Of a DNA stretch of 28,617 nucleotides, positions 8,643-15,127 are shown piece by piece. Position numbers and translations under genes: made by a program. Source of the DNA: Sulfuricurvum sp. (GTDB lineage: Bacteria > Campylobacterota > Campylobacteria > Campylobacterales > Sulfurimonadaceae); the NCBI GenBank assembly GCA_024635855.1, contig JAGXHZ010000124.1, positions 1-28,617 of the forward strand. Direction: 5' to 3'. How positions within the stretch are numbered: position 1 is the stretch's first letter; every line of letters begins with the position of its first letter. Under the pieces are notes generated by a model. That model was not told the origin of the DNA. It did no database searches and saw only the letters and a program-made list of their open reading frames with translations.

Positions 8643-8983
8643 GATAAAAAAATTCCTTCGTATTGAGTTAGATTATAACCGACGATAACATTTGTATTGT
8701 ATTCTATCACAGGACGTTTGATAAGACGATTTTCTTTCGCCATCCACTCAATTTTATCACTGTCGCTAAGAGCAAGGGATTTAAGATCTAATGTTCGGTA
8801 AGTAGTCCCTTTGGTATTGAGAAGAACCGATAGCTCAATTTTTTGCGACCATTGGAGAATCTTATCTTTCTCAACGGGCGAGGTCTTGAAATCGACAAAA
8901 GTATACTCAAGAGAGTGATCGTTACAAAATTGAAATGCTTTTTTGACGGAACCGCAGTTTTTTATCCCATAAATCGTAATCAT
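8639..8983 (-). CDS. ArsC/Spx-family (YffB-like) thioredoxin-fold protein
   Basis: A 114-residue protein with a thioredoxin fold of the arsenate reductase/Spx superfamily. Visible marks: ITIYGIKNCGSVKKA with the single cysteine C10 and no second cysteine, a middle WSQKIELSVLLNTKG stretch, and IKRPVIEY, the conserved Arg-Pro near the end. Of the subgroups it looks nearest YffB (GIKNC), whose role is unclear; real arsenate reduction is not shown, and no ars genes are nearby. It starts 5 bp after gatC and its stop overlaps the pilT start, so the three share a message. Confidence 0.85.
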   Translation of the reverse strand: MITIYGIKNCGSVKKAFQFCNDHSLEYTFVDFKTSPVEKDKILQWSQKIELSVLLNTKGTTYRTLDLKSLALSDSDKIEWMAKENRLIKRPVIEYNTNVIVGYNLTQYEGIFLS

Positions 8984-8988
8984 CAGGA

Positions 8989-9279
8989 TTACTCAATGAT
9001 TTTTGGAACGATAAAGAAGTGTTCTTGTGCATGCGGTGAATGGGCTAAAATATCATCATTGATCGCTCGATCAACATGACCAATGTCTTCACGTAACAGT
9101 GTGGCAGTTGACTCCATCGAAAAGGTGGGATTAATACCATCCGTATTTAATTCAGATAGATTATCAACAAAAGAGACTATTTCAGACATTTGTTCAATCA
9201 TTTGAGCTCGATTTTCGTCCGGTATTTGAAGATAGGAGAGTTTTTCTAGGCGTTGTAAAAGTTTTTCATCGATTTTCAT
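8989..9279 (-). CDS. gatC: Asp-tRNA(Asn)/Glu-tRNA(Gln) amidotransferase subunit C
   Basis: A 96-residue subunit that stabilises the GatAB amidotransferase making Asn-tRNA and/or Gln-tRNA from misacylated forms, as expected in Campylobacterota. The N-terminal helices (LLQRLEKLSYLQIPDE), the central IVSFVDNLSELNTDGINPTF and the C-terminal LREDIG...ILAHSPHAQEHFFIVPKII match the family pattern closely. The gatA and gatB genes are not in the window. It heads the gatC-arsC-like-pilT operon and is divergent from the YfgM-like gene. Confidence 0.95.
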   Translation of the reverse strand: MKIDEKLLQRLEKLSYLQIPDENRAQMIEQMSEIVSFVDNLSELNTDGINPTFSMESTATLLREDIGHVDRAINDDILAHSPHAQEHFFIVPKIIE

Positions 9280-9310
9280 AGTTTAGTAACCTACAGAGAA
9301 TTTTATTCCC

Positions 9311-9371
9311 TTATTGTAGCGAAAAAATGGGCTTTACGGAATTTTAACAACACTTGAGTTATTATTGTAGC
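9311..9371 (-). promoter_or_regulatory. Candidate tandem gatC promoters
   Basis: The 10-mer GCTACAATAA occurs twice on the minus strand (9311-9320 and 9362-9371), each containing a TACAAT -10-like box. They lie 32 and 83 bp before the gatC ATG. The exact duplication 51 bp apart suggests two start sites, or a shared regulatory word in this divergent gatC/yfgM-like spacer. The spacer holds no other gene. Confidence 0.4.
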
Positions 9372-9407
9372 AAAATAGTCAAATATATATACGCCATAGG
9401 AGCCCTT

Positions 9408-10004
9408 TTGAACCTAAAAGAAAATATGCAAGCTCTAAAAGAAGAGCTAAGTTCGGAAGAAAAATTTTTCGAAAGTGCCGTGAGAACGGAGCGTTTTGTC
9501 AAGAAATATCAAAAACCGATGGTTGTGTCTGTTATTGTATTGCTTTTGGGACTGGGAGGAGGTGTCGCTTATCAAATGGTACATGATGCCAAAGTAGAGC
9601 GTGCCAATGCAGCACTTAATACGTTGTTGATGAATCCTATGGATCAAAATGCATTGAAAGAACTTTCATCCCAAGGCGGGTCATTGTATGAATTGTACAG
9701 TTTGTCCAAGGCACTGCGTGAAAATGATCTTAAAACACTTGAAACTCTTAAAGGTGCCAGTTCTTCTGAAGTAGCAGATATCGCTTCGTACGAGAGTGCA
9801 GTATTATCAAATAATGATAAGGCGTTGGATGCGTATACAAAAAAACAGGGTTCGATTTATCAAGAGTTAGCCGTCATTGAGTTAGCTGTGTTATCGATTC
9901 AAAAAGGTGACAGCAAAGCAGCGCATGCGTCATTGGCATTGATAAAAGAAGATTCTGTCGTCTATCCAATGGCACAAATGTTACGCCATTACGGAGTGAA
10001 ATGA
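9408..10004 (+). CDS. YfgM-like membrane-anchored TPR-type protein
   Basis: A 198-residue protein taken from TTG at 9408, the only in-frame start with a good ribosome site (TAGGAG, 7-8 bases before). The upstream ATG-like start at 9354 has none and adds residues of intergenic character. A cytoplasmic N-terminus (about 36 residues, acidic then basic) leads to one membrane helix (VVSVIVLLLGLGGGVAYQM), then an alpha-helical periplasmic domain with alternating helices of TPR type (YELYSLSKALRENDLKTLETL and later). This is the layout of E. coli YfgM, an ancillary SecYEG/periplasmic chaperone partner. The next gene encodes a propeller lipoprotein, as in yfgM-bamB. Function is inferred from architecture and neighbour only. 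Confidence 0.65.
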   Translation: MNLKENMQALKEELSSEEKFFESAVRTERFVKKYQKPMVVSVIVLLLGLGGGVAYQMVHDAKVERANAALNTLLMNPMDQNALKELSSQGGSLYELYSLSKALRENDLKTLETLKGASSSEVADIASYESAVLSNNDKALDAYTKKQGSIYQELAVIELAVLSIQKGDSKAAHASLALIKEDSVVYPMAQMLRHYGVK

Positions 10005-10999
10005 TGAAATATTTATGGGTAAGTTTGAGTGTTGCCGGTCTCCTTATGTTGAGTGGATGTTCCCAAAAAGAAGTTTATAAACCGGAAAATATTAAAGGTG
10101 ACTGGCGTACTGCCGGACGTTTAAGTGCCCCTATCTCCCAAGTGACACAATCGGGTGCGGTACTGTCAAATGGAAACATTCTTACTAAAGCAGGAGAAAA
10201 AAAGCAAAAAGTTCCAGCTGATTTTCGTTTGCTCAATATCAGTGATGGATGGATAATTACCCAAAGCAATACCAATGATTTAGAGTTGATTCCTGAAGAC
10301 GGTGTCAGTGAACATGTTGTCATTGACCTAAAGCGAACCGTTGCTTCTGCCAGTGTGCAGGGTGATATCCTTGCTATTTTATTTGGAAACAATGAGATGG
10401 CATTGTATTCATTGCAAACCAAAAAAATGACCTTTAAAGAAAATTCAAATGCGCCCATAGCCGTCGATGCTCGAATAGCCAATCCGTACTTTTTGAAAGA
10501 TTTAGTTGTCTTTTTGAGTTTAGACGGGAAAATTGTTATTGTCAATACGACCGATAAGAAGCTCTTGCGTTCGATTATTGTTGGTTCGGAAGAGTATTTT
10601 AACAATATTACCTATTTGAATGTGATTGAAAATAATATGGTTGCATCCACGGGCAATACGGTATTATCGCTATCACAAAAAGAGAACCGTGAGAAATACG
10701 AAGTACGTGATATCGCTTATACCGAGGACGGTGTTTGGTTAACGACAAAGCAAGGTGAAGTGATTGCGTTAACTCCTGCATTGGAGTACAAAGCAAAGAA
10801 AAAATTCCCTTTTGCCCATTTCGTCGGAATCAGTGTCCAAAATGATAGAGTTTATGTTTTGGAGCAGGGCGGGTACATGATAGCTTTGAGTAAAAATTTG
10901 CTTTCTTACGATGTTTATGATATTGATATGGATCATGATACGGTTTTTGTTGGAGACGGAAAAATTTATTTTGATGATCGGTACATTGAAATAAAATAA
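10001..10999 (+). CDS. BamB-like beta-propeller lipoprotein
   Basis: A 332-residue protein with a lipoprotein signal peptide: MMKYLWVSLSVAGLLMLSGC, lipobox LSGC with lipidated C20. After it come repeated beta-rich units of about 40 residues, each a short strand pattern with polar turns (for example DLVVFLSLDGKIVIVNTTDK, DGVWLTTKQGEVIALTPAL, NDRVYVLEQGGYMIALSKN). This is typical of PQQ-like/BamB propellers. The likely place is the outer membrane, facing the periplasm, possibly helping outer-membrane protein assembly. The start ATGATG overlaps the upstream stop, and the recombinase ATG shares a base with its own stop (TAATG). BamB is not a generally recognised part of the Campylobacterota BAM machine, so the assignment is by fold and context. 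Confidence 0.6.
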   Translation: MMKYLWVSLSVAGLLMLSGCSQKEVYKPENIKGDWRTAGRLSAPISQVTQSGAVLSNGNILTKAGEKKQKVPADFRLLNISDGWIITQSNTNDLELIPEDGVSEHVVIDLKRTVASASVQGDILAILFGNNEMALYSLQTKKMTFKENSNAPIAVDARIANPYFLKDLVVFLSLDGKIVIVNTTDKKLLRSIIVGSEEYFNNITYLNVIENNMVASTGNTVLSLSQKENREKYEVRDIAYTEDGVWLTTKQGEVIALTPALEYKAKKKFPFAHFVGISVQNDRVYVLEQGGYMIALSKNLLSYDVYDIDMDHDTVFVGDGKIYFDDRYIEIK

Positions 11000-11835
11000 T
11001 GTCATCCGGAATTGAGGCATTTTTAGAATACATTACGATTATAAAAGCGCTTAGTCCTAAAACCATTGAAGCATACCGTCATGATCTAACAGAAATCGAG
11101 ACGGTCACTTCAAAATCTCTTGTCGAATTAGACAGCGCTTCTATTTTTAAAGCGCTTTCAAGTATTATCAACAAGCGGACGCTCAACCGAAAATTATCAG
11201 CCATTAACTCTTTTTTAGATTTTTGCCATAATCAGCGTTTCGATTCAAAATCATCCAAATTTTCACTTTCAAAACTTCCCAAAACCCTTCCTAAATATTT
11301 ACCTTTTGAATCCATTATGGGTGTGCTTTCAGGCATAGATCGTAGTGATTGGCTGGGACAGCGTGATTATGCATTAATCCTTTTTTTATACGCGACGGGG
11401 ACAAGGATTAGTGAGTGTTTAGCGGTGCAAGAAGACGATATTGAGGGAGAATGGCTGAGAGTTCGTCACGGCAAAGGGGAAAAAGAGCGCTACATCCCAA
11501 TCGCACAAGAGGCGTTAAAAGCACTACGAGCTTACCAAGATGCATGCCCATGTATGAAACAACACTCTCTATGGATGAACTATCGCTATGAACCCTTAAG
11601 CCGTATCTCTGCCTTTAAAATCACCCAAAAATATTTGGGAGTCTCACCCCATGCCCTCCGTCATTCGTATGCGACAGGACTTATTTTGGGTGGTGCTGAT
11701 TTACGTGTTGTGCAAGAGTTACTAGGACACGCTTCCTTGCTCACGACACAGATTTATACTCATGTACAAAAGCATAATTTGCAACAAACAGTATTGGAAT
11801 GTCATCCGATGGCGAAAATCGACTCTCTAAAATAG
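10999..11835 (+). CDS. Xer-type tyrosine recombinase
   Basis: A 278-residue site-specific recombinase. The SAM-like N-terminal core-binding domain (1-95) is followed by the catalytic domain with all active residues present: R136 (TGTRISE), K159 (HGKGEKER), H218 and R221 (PHALRHSYATGL), H244 (LLGHASL) and the nucleophile Y253 (TQIYTHVQ). It is probably the chromosome-dimer resolvase working with FtsK (also in this window) on a dif-like site. At 278 residues it is shorter than Campylobacter XerH (about 350). Placement at the end of a housekeeping operon, and not next to an att site, favours Xer over a phage integrase. No dif-like site was recognised nearby. Confidence 0.85.
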   Translation: MSSGIEAFLEYITIIKALSPKTIEAYRHDLTEIETVTSKSLVELDSASIFKALSSIINKRTLNRKLSAINSFLDFCHNQRFDSKSSKFSLSKLPKTLPKYLPFESIMGVLSGIDRSDWLGQRDYALILFLYATGTRISECLAVQEDDIEGEWLRVRHGKGEKERYIPIAQEALKALRAYQDACPCMKQHSLWMNYRYEPLSRISAFKITQKYLGVSPHALRHSYATGLILGGADLRVVQELLGHASLLTTQIYTHVQKHNLQQTVLECHPMAKIDSLK

Positions 11836-11861
11836 TAGGCTTCTATCCTAACTAGATTTCC

Positions 11862-11885
11862 GTTCGCCCTGAGCCTGTCGAAGGG
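11862..11885. repeat. Dispersed GTTCGCCCTGAGCC / TGTCGAAGGG repeat
   Basis: The spacer carries GTTCGCCCTGAGCC directly followed by TGTCGAAGGG, a short imperfect palindrome (CCCT...AGGG arms). I recognise this word as a dispersed intergenic sequence in many unrelated environmental bacteria. It is more G+C-rich than the flanking A/T-rich spacer and lies at the left edge of the accessory insert. Confidence 0.6.
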
Positions 11886-11944
11886 TAGTTTATGGAGGAT
11901 TATATAAAAATACTTCCATTTAGTGCATCTATTTAAAATTGCGA

Positions 11945-11950
11945 TATAAT
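11945..11950 (+). promoter_or_regulatory. -10 box before the HNH gene
   Basis: TATAAT about 43 bp before the ATG at 11993, in a very A/T-rich stretch. No clear -35 hexamer. It gives the accessory gene its own promoter, separate from the Xer operon. Confidence 0.45.
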
Positions 11951-11992
11951 TTTTCTATATGCTATATTCATACAGAAAAGAAGAAATAAATT

Positions 11993-12649
11993 ATGATCTT
12001 TCAATTAGAATCTTATAATAGAAACGTCCCAGACGAAGAACTAATTAATGATCTACTTCGTGTTGCTAAAGAACTTGAGCAAAATAAAGTTACCATTGAT
12101 CAATATAACGAAAGAGGTAAATTTCATAATACAACTCTAACTCGTAGGTTTGGTTCTTGGTTTAAATCTTTGGAAAAAGCTGGATTAGAAAAAACACGAA
12201 CACTAAATATTACAAATGATGAGTTGTTTGAAAATTTAGTTGAAGTATGGACATCTCTTGGTCGTCAGCCAAAATATAATGATTTAACTAAAAATATTTC
12301 AAAGTATTCTTCTGGAACGTATGAAAAGCGTTTTGGAAGTTGGAGAAAAGGACTTGAAACATTTGTAGCATGGGTTAATGATGGAAAAATCCCTGAATTT
12401 AATAATGATACTGTATCGGTATCAACAAAAAAAACTCCACGTAATATCAATTGGCGTTTGCGAGCTATGGTTCTAATGAAAGATGGTGCAAAATGCAAGC
12501 TTTGTGGAGCTACACCTCAAGATGGGGCAAGATTACACGTTGATCATGTTATTCCTTGGTCAAAGGGTGGAGAAACTGTCTATGAAAATCTACAAATACT
12601 TTGTGAAACTTGTAATATTGGTAAAAGCAATATAGAAATAAATGATTAA
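11993..12649 (+). CDS. HNH endonuclease with homing-type repeats
   Basis: A 218-residue nuclease. Two copies of a roughly 50-residue repeat (15-64 and 74-124) end in RRFGSWFKSLEKAG and KRFGSWRKGLETF. These belong to the homing-endonuclease-associated repeat type, likely DNA-reading modules. A classical zinc-stabilised HNH domain follows: C168/C171 (CKLC), H182-V-D184-H185 (LHVDHVIPWSKGG), N199 and C204/C207 (CETC). All catalytic residues are present, so it should cut or nick DNA. Codons are clearly richer in A/T than in the neighbouring operons, and it sits alone between Xer and coaX, as an acquired gene would. No intron or intein is seen around it, so it is a free-standing HNH gene; a role in defence or as a selfish element is open. 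Confidence 0.85.
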   Translation: MIFQLESYNRNVPDEELINDLLRVAKELEQNKVTIDQYNERGKFHNTTLTRRFGSWFKSLEKAGLEKTRTLNITNDELFENLVEVWTSLGRQPKYNDLTKNISKYSSGTYEKRFGSWRKGLETFVAWVNDGKIPEFNNDTVSVSTKKTPRNINWRLRAMVLMKDGAKCKLCGATPQDGARLHVDHVIPWSKGGETVYENLQILCETCNIGKSNIEIND

Positions 12650-12722
12650 ATTTTAGGAACTACTAGATGCTGATACAGAATTTTGAACAGTCCCGGATGC
12701 GAGGTTAGTCCTGATTTTAAGC

Positions 12723-12738
12723 CCATCGAATTCGATGG
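12723..12738. repeat. 16-bp perfect palindrome
   Basis: CCATCGAATTCGATGG reads the same on both strands. It is the first of three palindromes in the 216-bp gene-free stretch 12651-12866 between the HNH and ORF6N genes. That stretch holds no credible coding region. The sequence may be an operator, or a hairpin if transcribed. Confidence 0.7.
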
Positions 12739-12771
12739 ATTTGGAAACTTATGATGATAGATGATGAACTA

Positions 12772-12786
12772 GTCACAATTTGTGAC
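12772..12786. repeat. Upstream copy of the GTCACAA-T-TTGTGAC palindrome
   Basis: A 15-bp inverted repeat with 7-bp arms and one central base. The same 15 bases recur exactly twice inside the ORF6N gene downstream (13073-13087 and 13112-13126). It lies 80 bp before the ORF6N start codon, where a repressor or activator site could lie. Confidence 0.75.
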
Positions 12787-12825
12787 CGGTCGCTTGTGGA
12801 AGAAAAAATGTGTAAAAGTCTAAAC

Positions 12826-12849
12826 CATTTTCGTGACGTCACGAAAATG
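12826..12849. promoter_or_regulatory. 24-bp perfect palindrome before the ORF6N gene
   Basis: Left arm CATTTTCGTGAC at 12826-12837 is followed directly by its exact complement GTCACGAAAATG at 12838-12849. It ends 17 bp before the ORF6N ATG at 12867 and only a few bases before the AGAGGAG ribosome site. It shares the GTGAC half-site with the neighbouring palindromes. As DNA it is a good dimeric operator; as RNA it would fold beside the ribosome site and could block translation. Confidence 0.65.
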
Positions 12850-12866
12850 CTATAAGAGGAGCTCCA

Positions 12867-13823
12867 ATGAACGAAATTACCACCTCCATCGACGAAACGA
12901 TTAAAACCAAAATCTATACCATTCGTGGAATGCAGATGATGTTGGATAGCGAGTTGGCGGAACTATATGGTGTTGAGACAAAAGTTTTTAATCAAGCAGT
13001 TAAAAGAAATGAGGATAGATTTCCATCAAACTTTATGTTTCAGCTTACGCATGAAGAATATGAAAGTTTGAGGTCACAATTTGTGACCTCAAGTGAGCGT
13101 GATTCTTTAAGGTCACAATTTGTGACCTTAGAGACAGATGATTCTTTAAGGTTCCAAATTGGCACCTTAGAAAACGGCAGAGGAAAACATAGAAAATATT
13201 TGCCCTATGTATTTACCGAACAAGGGGTGGCAATGCTCTCTGGTGTACTGCGAAGTCAAACGGCAGTGCAAATGAGTATTCACATTATCAATGCCTTTGT
13301 AGAGATGCGAAGATTTATCTCAAATAATGCTCTGATTTTTCAAAGACTTGACTCGTTGGAGCAAAAACAGTTCAAAACCGATGATAAAGTAGAGGCGATA
13401 CTAAACGCCATCGAGGATAAATCCATCAAACCTAAGCAAGGAATTTTTTACGATGGACAAGTTTATGATGCGTATATATTTGTCTCTGATTTGATAAAAA
13501 GTGCCGATGAAAGTATTGTATTAATTGACAACTATATTGATGATACCGTTTTGACGTTGCTATCGAAACGAGAGCCAAAAGTTAATACTACTATTTACAC
13601 CAAAAATATCACAAAACAGCTAGAACTGGATTTACAAAAGCACAATTCCCAATATCCAAAGATAGAACTAAAAAAGTTTGATTCATCCCACGATAGGTTT
13701 TTAATAATTGATGCTAAAGAAGTTTATCATATCGGCGCGAGCCTCAAAGATTTGGGTAAAAAGTGGTTTGCATTTTCTAAATTTGATGTGGGTGCGTTGG
13801 ATATTATAGGGAGATTAAAATGA
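12867..13823 (+). CDS. ORF6N-domain protein with PLD-like C-terminal domain
   Basis: A 318-residue protein. The N-terminal ORF6N (phage antirepressor/KilA-N type) DNA-binding domain spans about 12-130: IRGMQMMLDSELAELYGVET, NEDRFPSNFMFQLTHEEYESLR, LPYVFTEQGVAMLSGVL. A segment of about 45 residues with coiled-coil character follows (150-195). The C-terminal domain (195-318) has VLIDNYIDDTVLTLLSKR and HDRFLIID (275-282), an HxR-x4-D form of the phospholipase D HxK-x4-D motif, then YHIGASLKDLGKKWFAFSK. Within the ORF6N domain a 13-residue unit is present three times (S67-D79, S80-D92, S93-R105), encoded by palindromic DNA. It starts behind GAGGAG, and its TGA overlaps the coaX ATG. An accessory gene with an unknown role: regulator, toxin or anti-phage factor are all possible. 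Confidence 0.85.
   Translation: MNEITTSIDETIKTKIYTIRGMQMMLDSELAELYGVETKVFNQAVKRNEDRFPSNFMFQLTHEEYESLRSQFVTSSERDSLRSQFVTLETDDSLRFQIGTLENGRGKHRKYLPYVFTEQGVAMLSGVLRSQTAVQMSIHIINAFVEMRRFISNNALIFQRLDSLEQKQFKTDDKVEAILNAIEDKSIKPKQGIFYDGQVYDAYIFVSDLIKSADESIVLIDNYIDDTVLTLLSKREPKVNTTIYTKNITKQLELDLQKHNSQYPKIELKKFDSSHDRFLIIDAKEVYHIGASLKDLGKKWFAFSKFDVGALDIIGRLK
13068..13169 (+). repeat. 39-bp tandem repeat with a palindrome in each unit, inside the ORF6N gene
   Basis: Three palindromes are centred at 13080, 13119 and 13158, exactly 39 bp apart. The first has 12-bp arms (TTGAGGTCACAA / TTGTGACCTCAA), the second 11-bp arms (TAAGGTCACAA / TTGTGACCTTA). The third is diverged (TAAGGTTCCAA / TTGGCACCTTA) with one mismatch. 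In the third copy an A-T pair is replaced by C-G on both arms, keeping the pairing. Each unit encodes 13 residues beginning SLR.Q, so repeat-number changes would stay in frame. Confidence 0.85.
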
Positions 13824-14446
13824 AAAAAATAATCTTATGTGACATAGGCAACACAACAGTAGATATATATGAGAATGGCGCATGCCAAAAAGTGATACTT
13901 TCGGAATTTAGACCTGAATTGTTAATGGGAGATGTATGGTATGTCAGCGTTAACAGTTCTTTGTCACAAAGTCTTGAATCTTTAGCAAATTGGCATAATG
14001 TCGTGACTCTTATCAACTGGGACAAATACTATCCGACGATGGGGATTGATCGGATTATGGTGTGTGAAGCGATTGATGATGGGGTGATTGTGGATGCTGG
14101 GAGTGCGATTACGGTTGATGTGATGTGTGATGGTGTTTATCAGGGTGGATTTATCTCTTTGGGGCTTAAAGCGGCTCAAGAAGCATACGCTAGATTGTCA
14201 CCTGCACTTGCTATGTCATTTAACTTTGAGGTTGATTTGACTATAATGGCGAAAAATACTCCTGATGCACTTACGGTCGGTTTTTTGGCTTTGCTTGTCC
14301 ATAAAATCGAAAGTCTTGGAAAACCTATCTATATGACCGGAGGCGATGCGCAGATGTTGGCACGCTATTTTTCCGATGCAATCGTCGATGAGAGATTGGT
14401 TTTCAAGGGTATGCAAAAGTTGATTAATAAAGGTTCACAATGTTAA
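13820..14446 (+). CDS. coaX: Type III pantothenate kinase
   Basis: Phosphorylates pantothenate in the first step of CoA synthesis; the type III enzymes belong to the ASKHA fold and usually need a monovalent cation. The 208-residue protein shows the phosphate-binding DIGNTTVD (8-15), GIDR at 75-78, DAGSAITVDV (92-101), GGFISLGLKAA (109-119) and late MTGGDAQML. It is slightly short, as Campylobacterota CoaX proteins are. The ATG is behind GGGAG and overlaps the ORF6N stop (ATGA). The last codons overlap the hisG start by 7 bp. Coupling of a core enzyme to an accessory gene upstream suggests the insert displaced an older upstream neighbour. Confidence 0.93.
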   Translation: MKKIILCDIGNTTVDIYENGACQKVILSEFRPELLMGDVWYVSVNSSLSQSLESLANWHNVVTLINWDKYYPTMGIDRIMVCEAIDDGVIVDAGSAITVDVMCDGVYQGGFISLGLKAAQEAYARLSPALAMSFNFEVDLTIMAKNTPDALTVGFLALLVHKIESLGKPIYMTGGDAQMLARYFSDAIVDERLVFKGMQKLINKGSQC

Positions 14447-15060
14447 GTGTTGCATTACCAAAAGGACGAATTGCAGAGGATACGCTCGAAATTTTCGAGA
14501 CGATTTTCGGAAGCAGTTTTAAGTTTGATGACCGAAAGCTGATTTTACAAACGGAACATTTTAAATTTTTGCTCGTTCGTAACCAAGATGTTGCCACGTA
14601 TGTCTATCATCAAGCAGCTGATATTGGGGTTGTGGGACTTGATACTCTTGAAGAGCAGGGGTTGGACGTTATTCGTTTGTTGGATTTGCAAAAAGGAAAG
14701 TGTCGTGTTGCTATTGGAATGCGTGCAGGGGAGAAGCCTGACTTTACAAAAAGTGAGATCAAAGTTGCAACCAAGATGGTCAATATCACCAAGCGCTATT
14801 TTGCCGAGCGTGCAGTTGCAGCAGATATTATTAAGCTTTACGGTTCGATTGAACTTGCTCCGCTGGTAGGGCTGGCAGATATGATCGTCGATGTGGTTGA
14901 AACAGGAAGTACGATGAAGCAAAATGGTCTTGAAGTGGTTGAGACGATTATGGAATCAACGACGCATCTCATTGCCAATAAAAACAGTTTTTTCGAAAAA
15001 AAGGGTGAGATATTGGATATTTACGAAAGAATAAATAATCTTATTTATCCTAAGGCTTGA
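14440..15060 (+). CDS. hisG: ATP phosphoribosyltransferase, short form
   Basis: Catalyses the first committed step of histidine synthesis, ATP plus PRPP to phosphoribosyl-ATP. With 206 residues it is the short form, lacking the C-terminal regulatory domain, so by family rule it needs HisZ as partner; hisZ is not in this window. Typical segments: LSVALPKGRIAEDTL at the start, DIGVVGLDTLEEQG around 62-75, and the PRPP-binding DMIVDVVETGSTMKQNGLEV near 147-166. It starts within the end of coaX. No terminator is clear after it; a weak 5-bp hairpin lies in the spacer before the next promoter. Confidence 0.96.
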   Translation: MLSVALPKGRIAEDTLEIFETIFGSSFKFDDRKLILQTEHFKFLLVRNQDVATYVYHQAADIGVVGLDTLEEQGLDVIRLLDLQKGKCRVAIGMRAGEKPDFTKSEIKVATKMVNITKRYFAERAVAADIIKLYGSIELAPLVGLADMIVDVVETGSTMKQNGLEVVETIMESTTHLIANKNSFFEKKGEILDIYERINNLIYPKA

Positions 15061-15089
15061 GTATTCACAATCAATTAACGATTGACCCT

Positions 15090-15095
15090 TATAAT
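15090..15095 (+). promoter_or_regulatory. -10 box before the glycine-zipper gene
   Basis: TATAAT 32 bp before the ATG at 15128, with A/T-rich DNA upstream and no strong -35. It separates this gene from the coaX-hisG unit. Confidence 0.55.
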
Positions 15096-15127
15096 GTTAA
15101 ATATACATCAAATAATAGGAATGAAGA

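Noticed and set aside
8639..8983. Arsenate reductase
   Set aside because: Only the fold and one cysteine fit; no ars genes are nearby and the GIKNC start is nearer YffB.
9354..9407. Longer start of the YfgM-like protein
   Set aside because: No ribosome site and a start-codon context inside promoter-like DNA; TTG 9408 has TAGGAG at proper spacing.
10075..10605. 176-residue frame antisense to the BamB-like gene
   Set aside because: No ribosome site or domain; the plus-strand gene has a clear signal peptide and operon overlaps.
10999..11835. Phage integrase
   Set aside because: All Xer features are present, it ends a housekeeping operon, and no att-like repeats flank it.
12650..12722. Possible gene remnant after the HNH gene
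   Set aside because: No open frame or recognisable protein fragment on either strand.
13068..13169. CRISPR array
   Set aside because: The 39-bp units are contiguous, encode protein in frame, and have no unique spacers.
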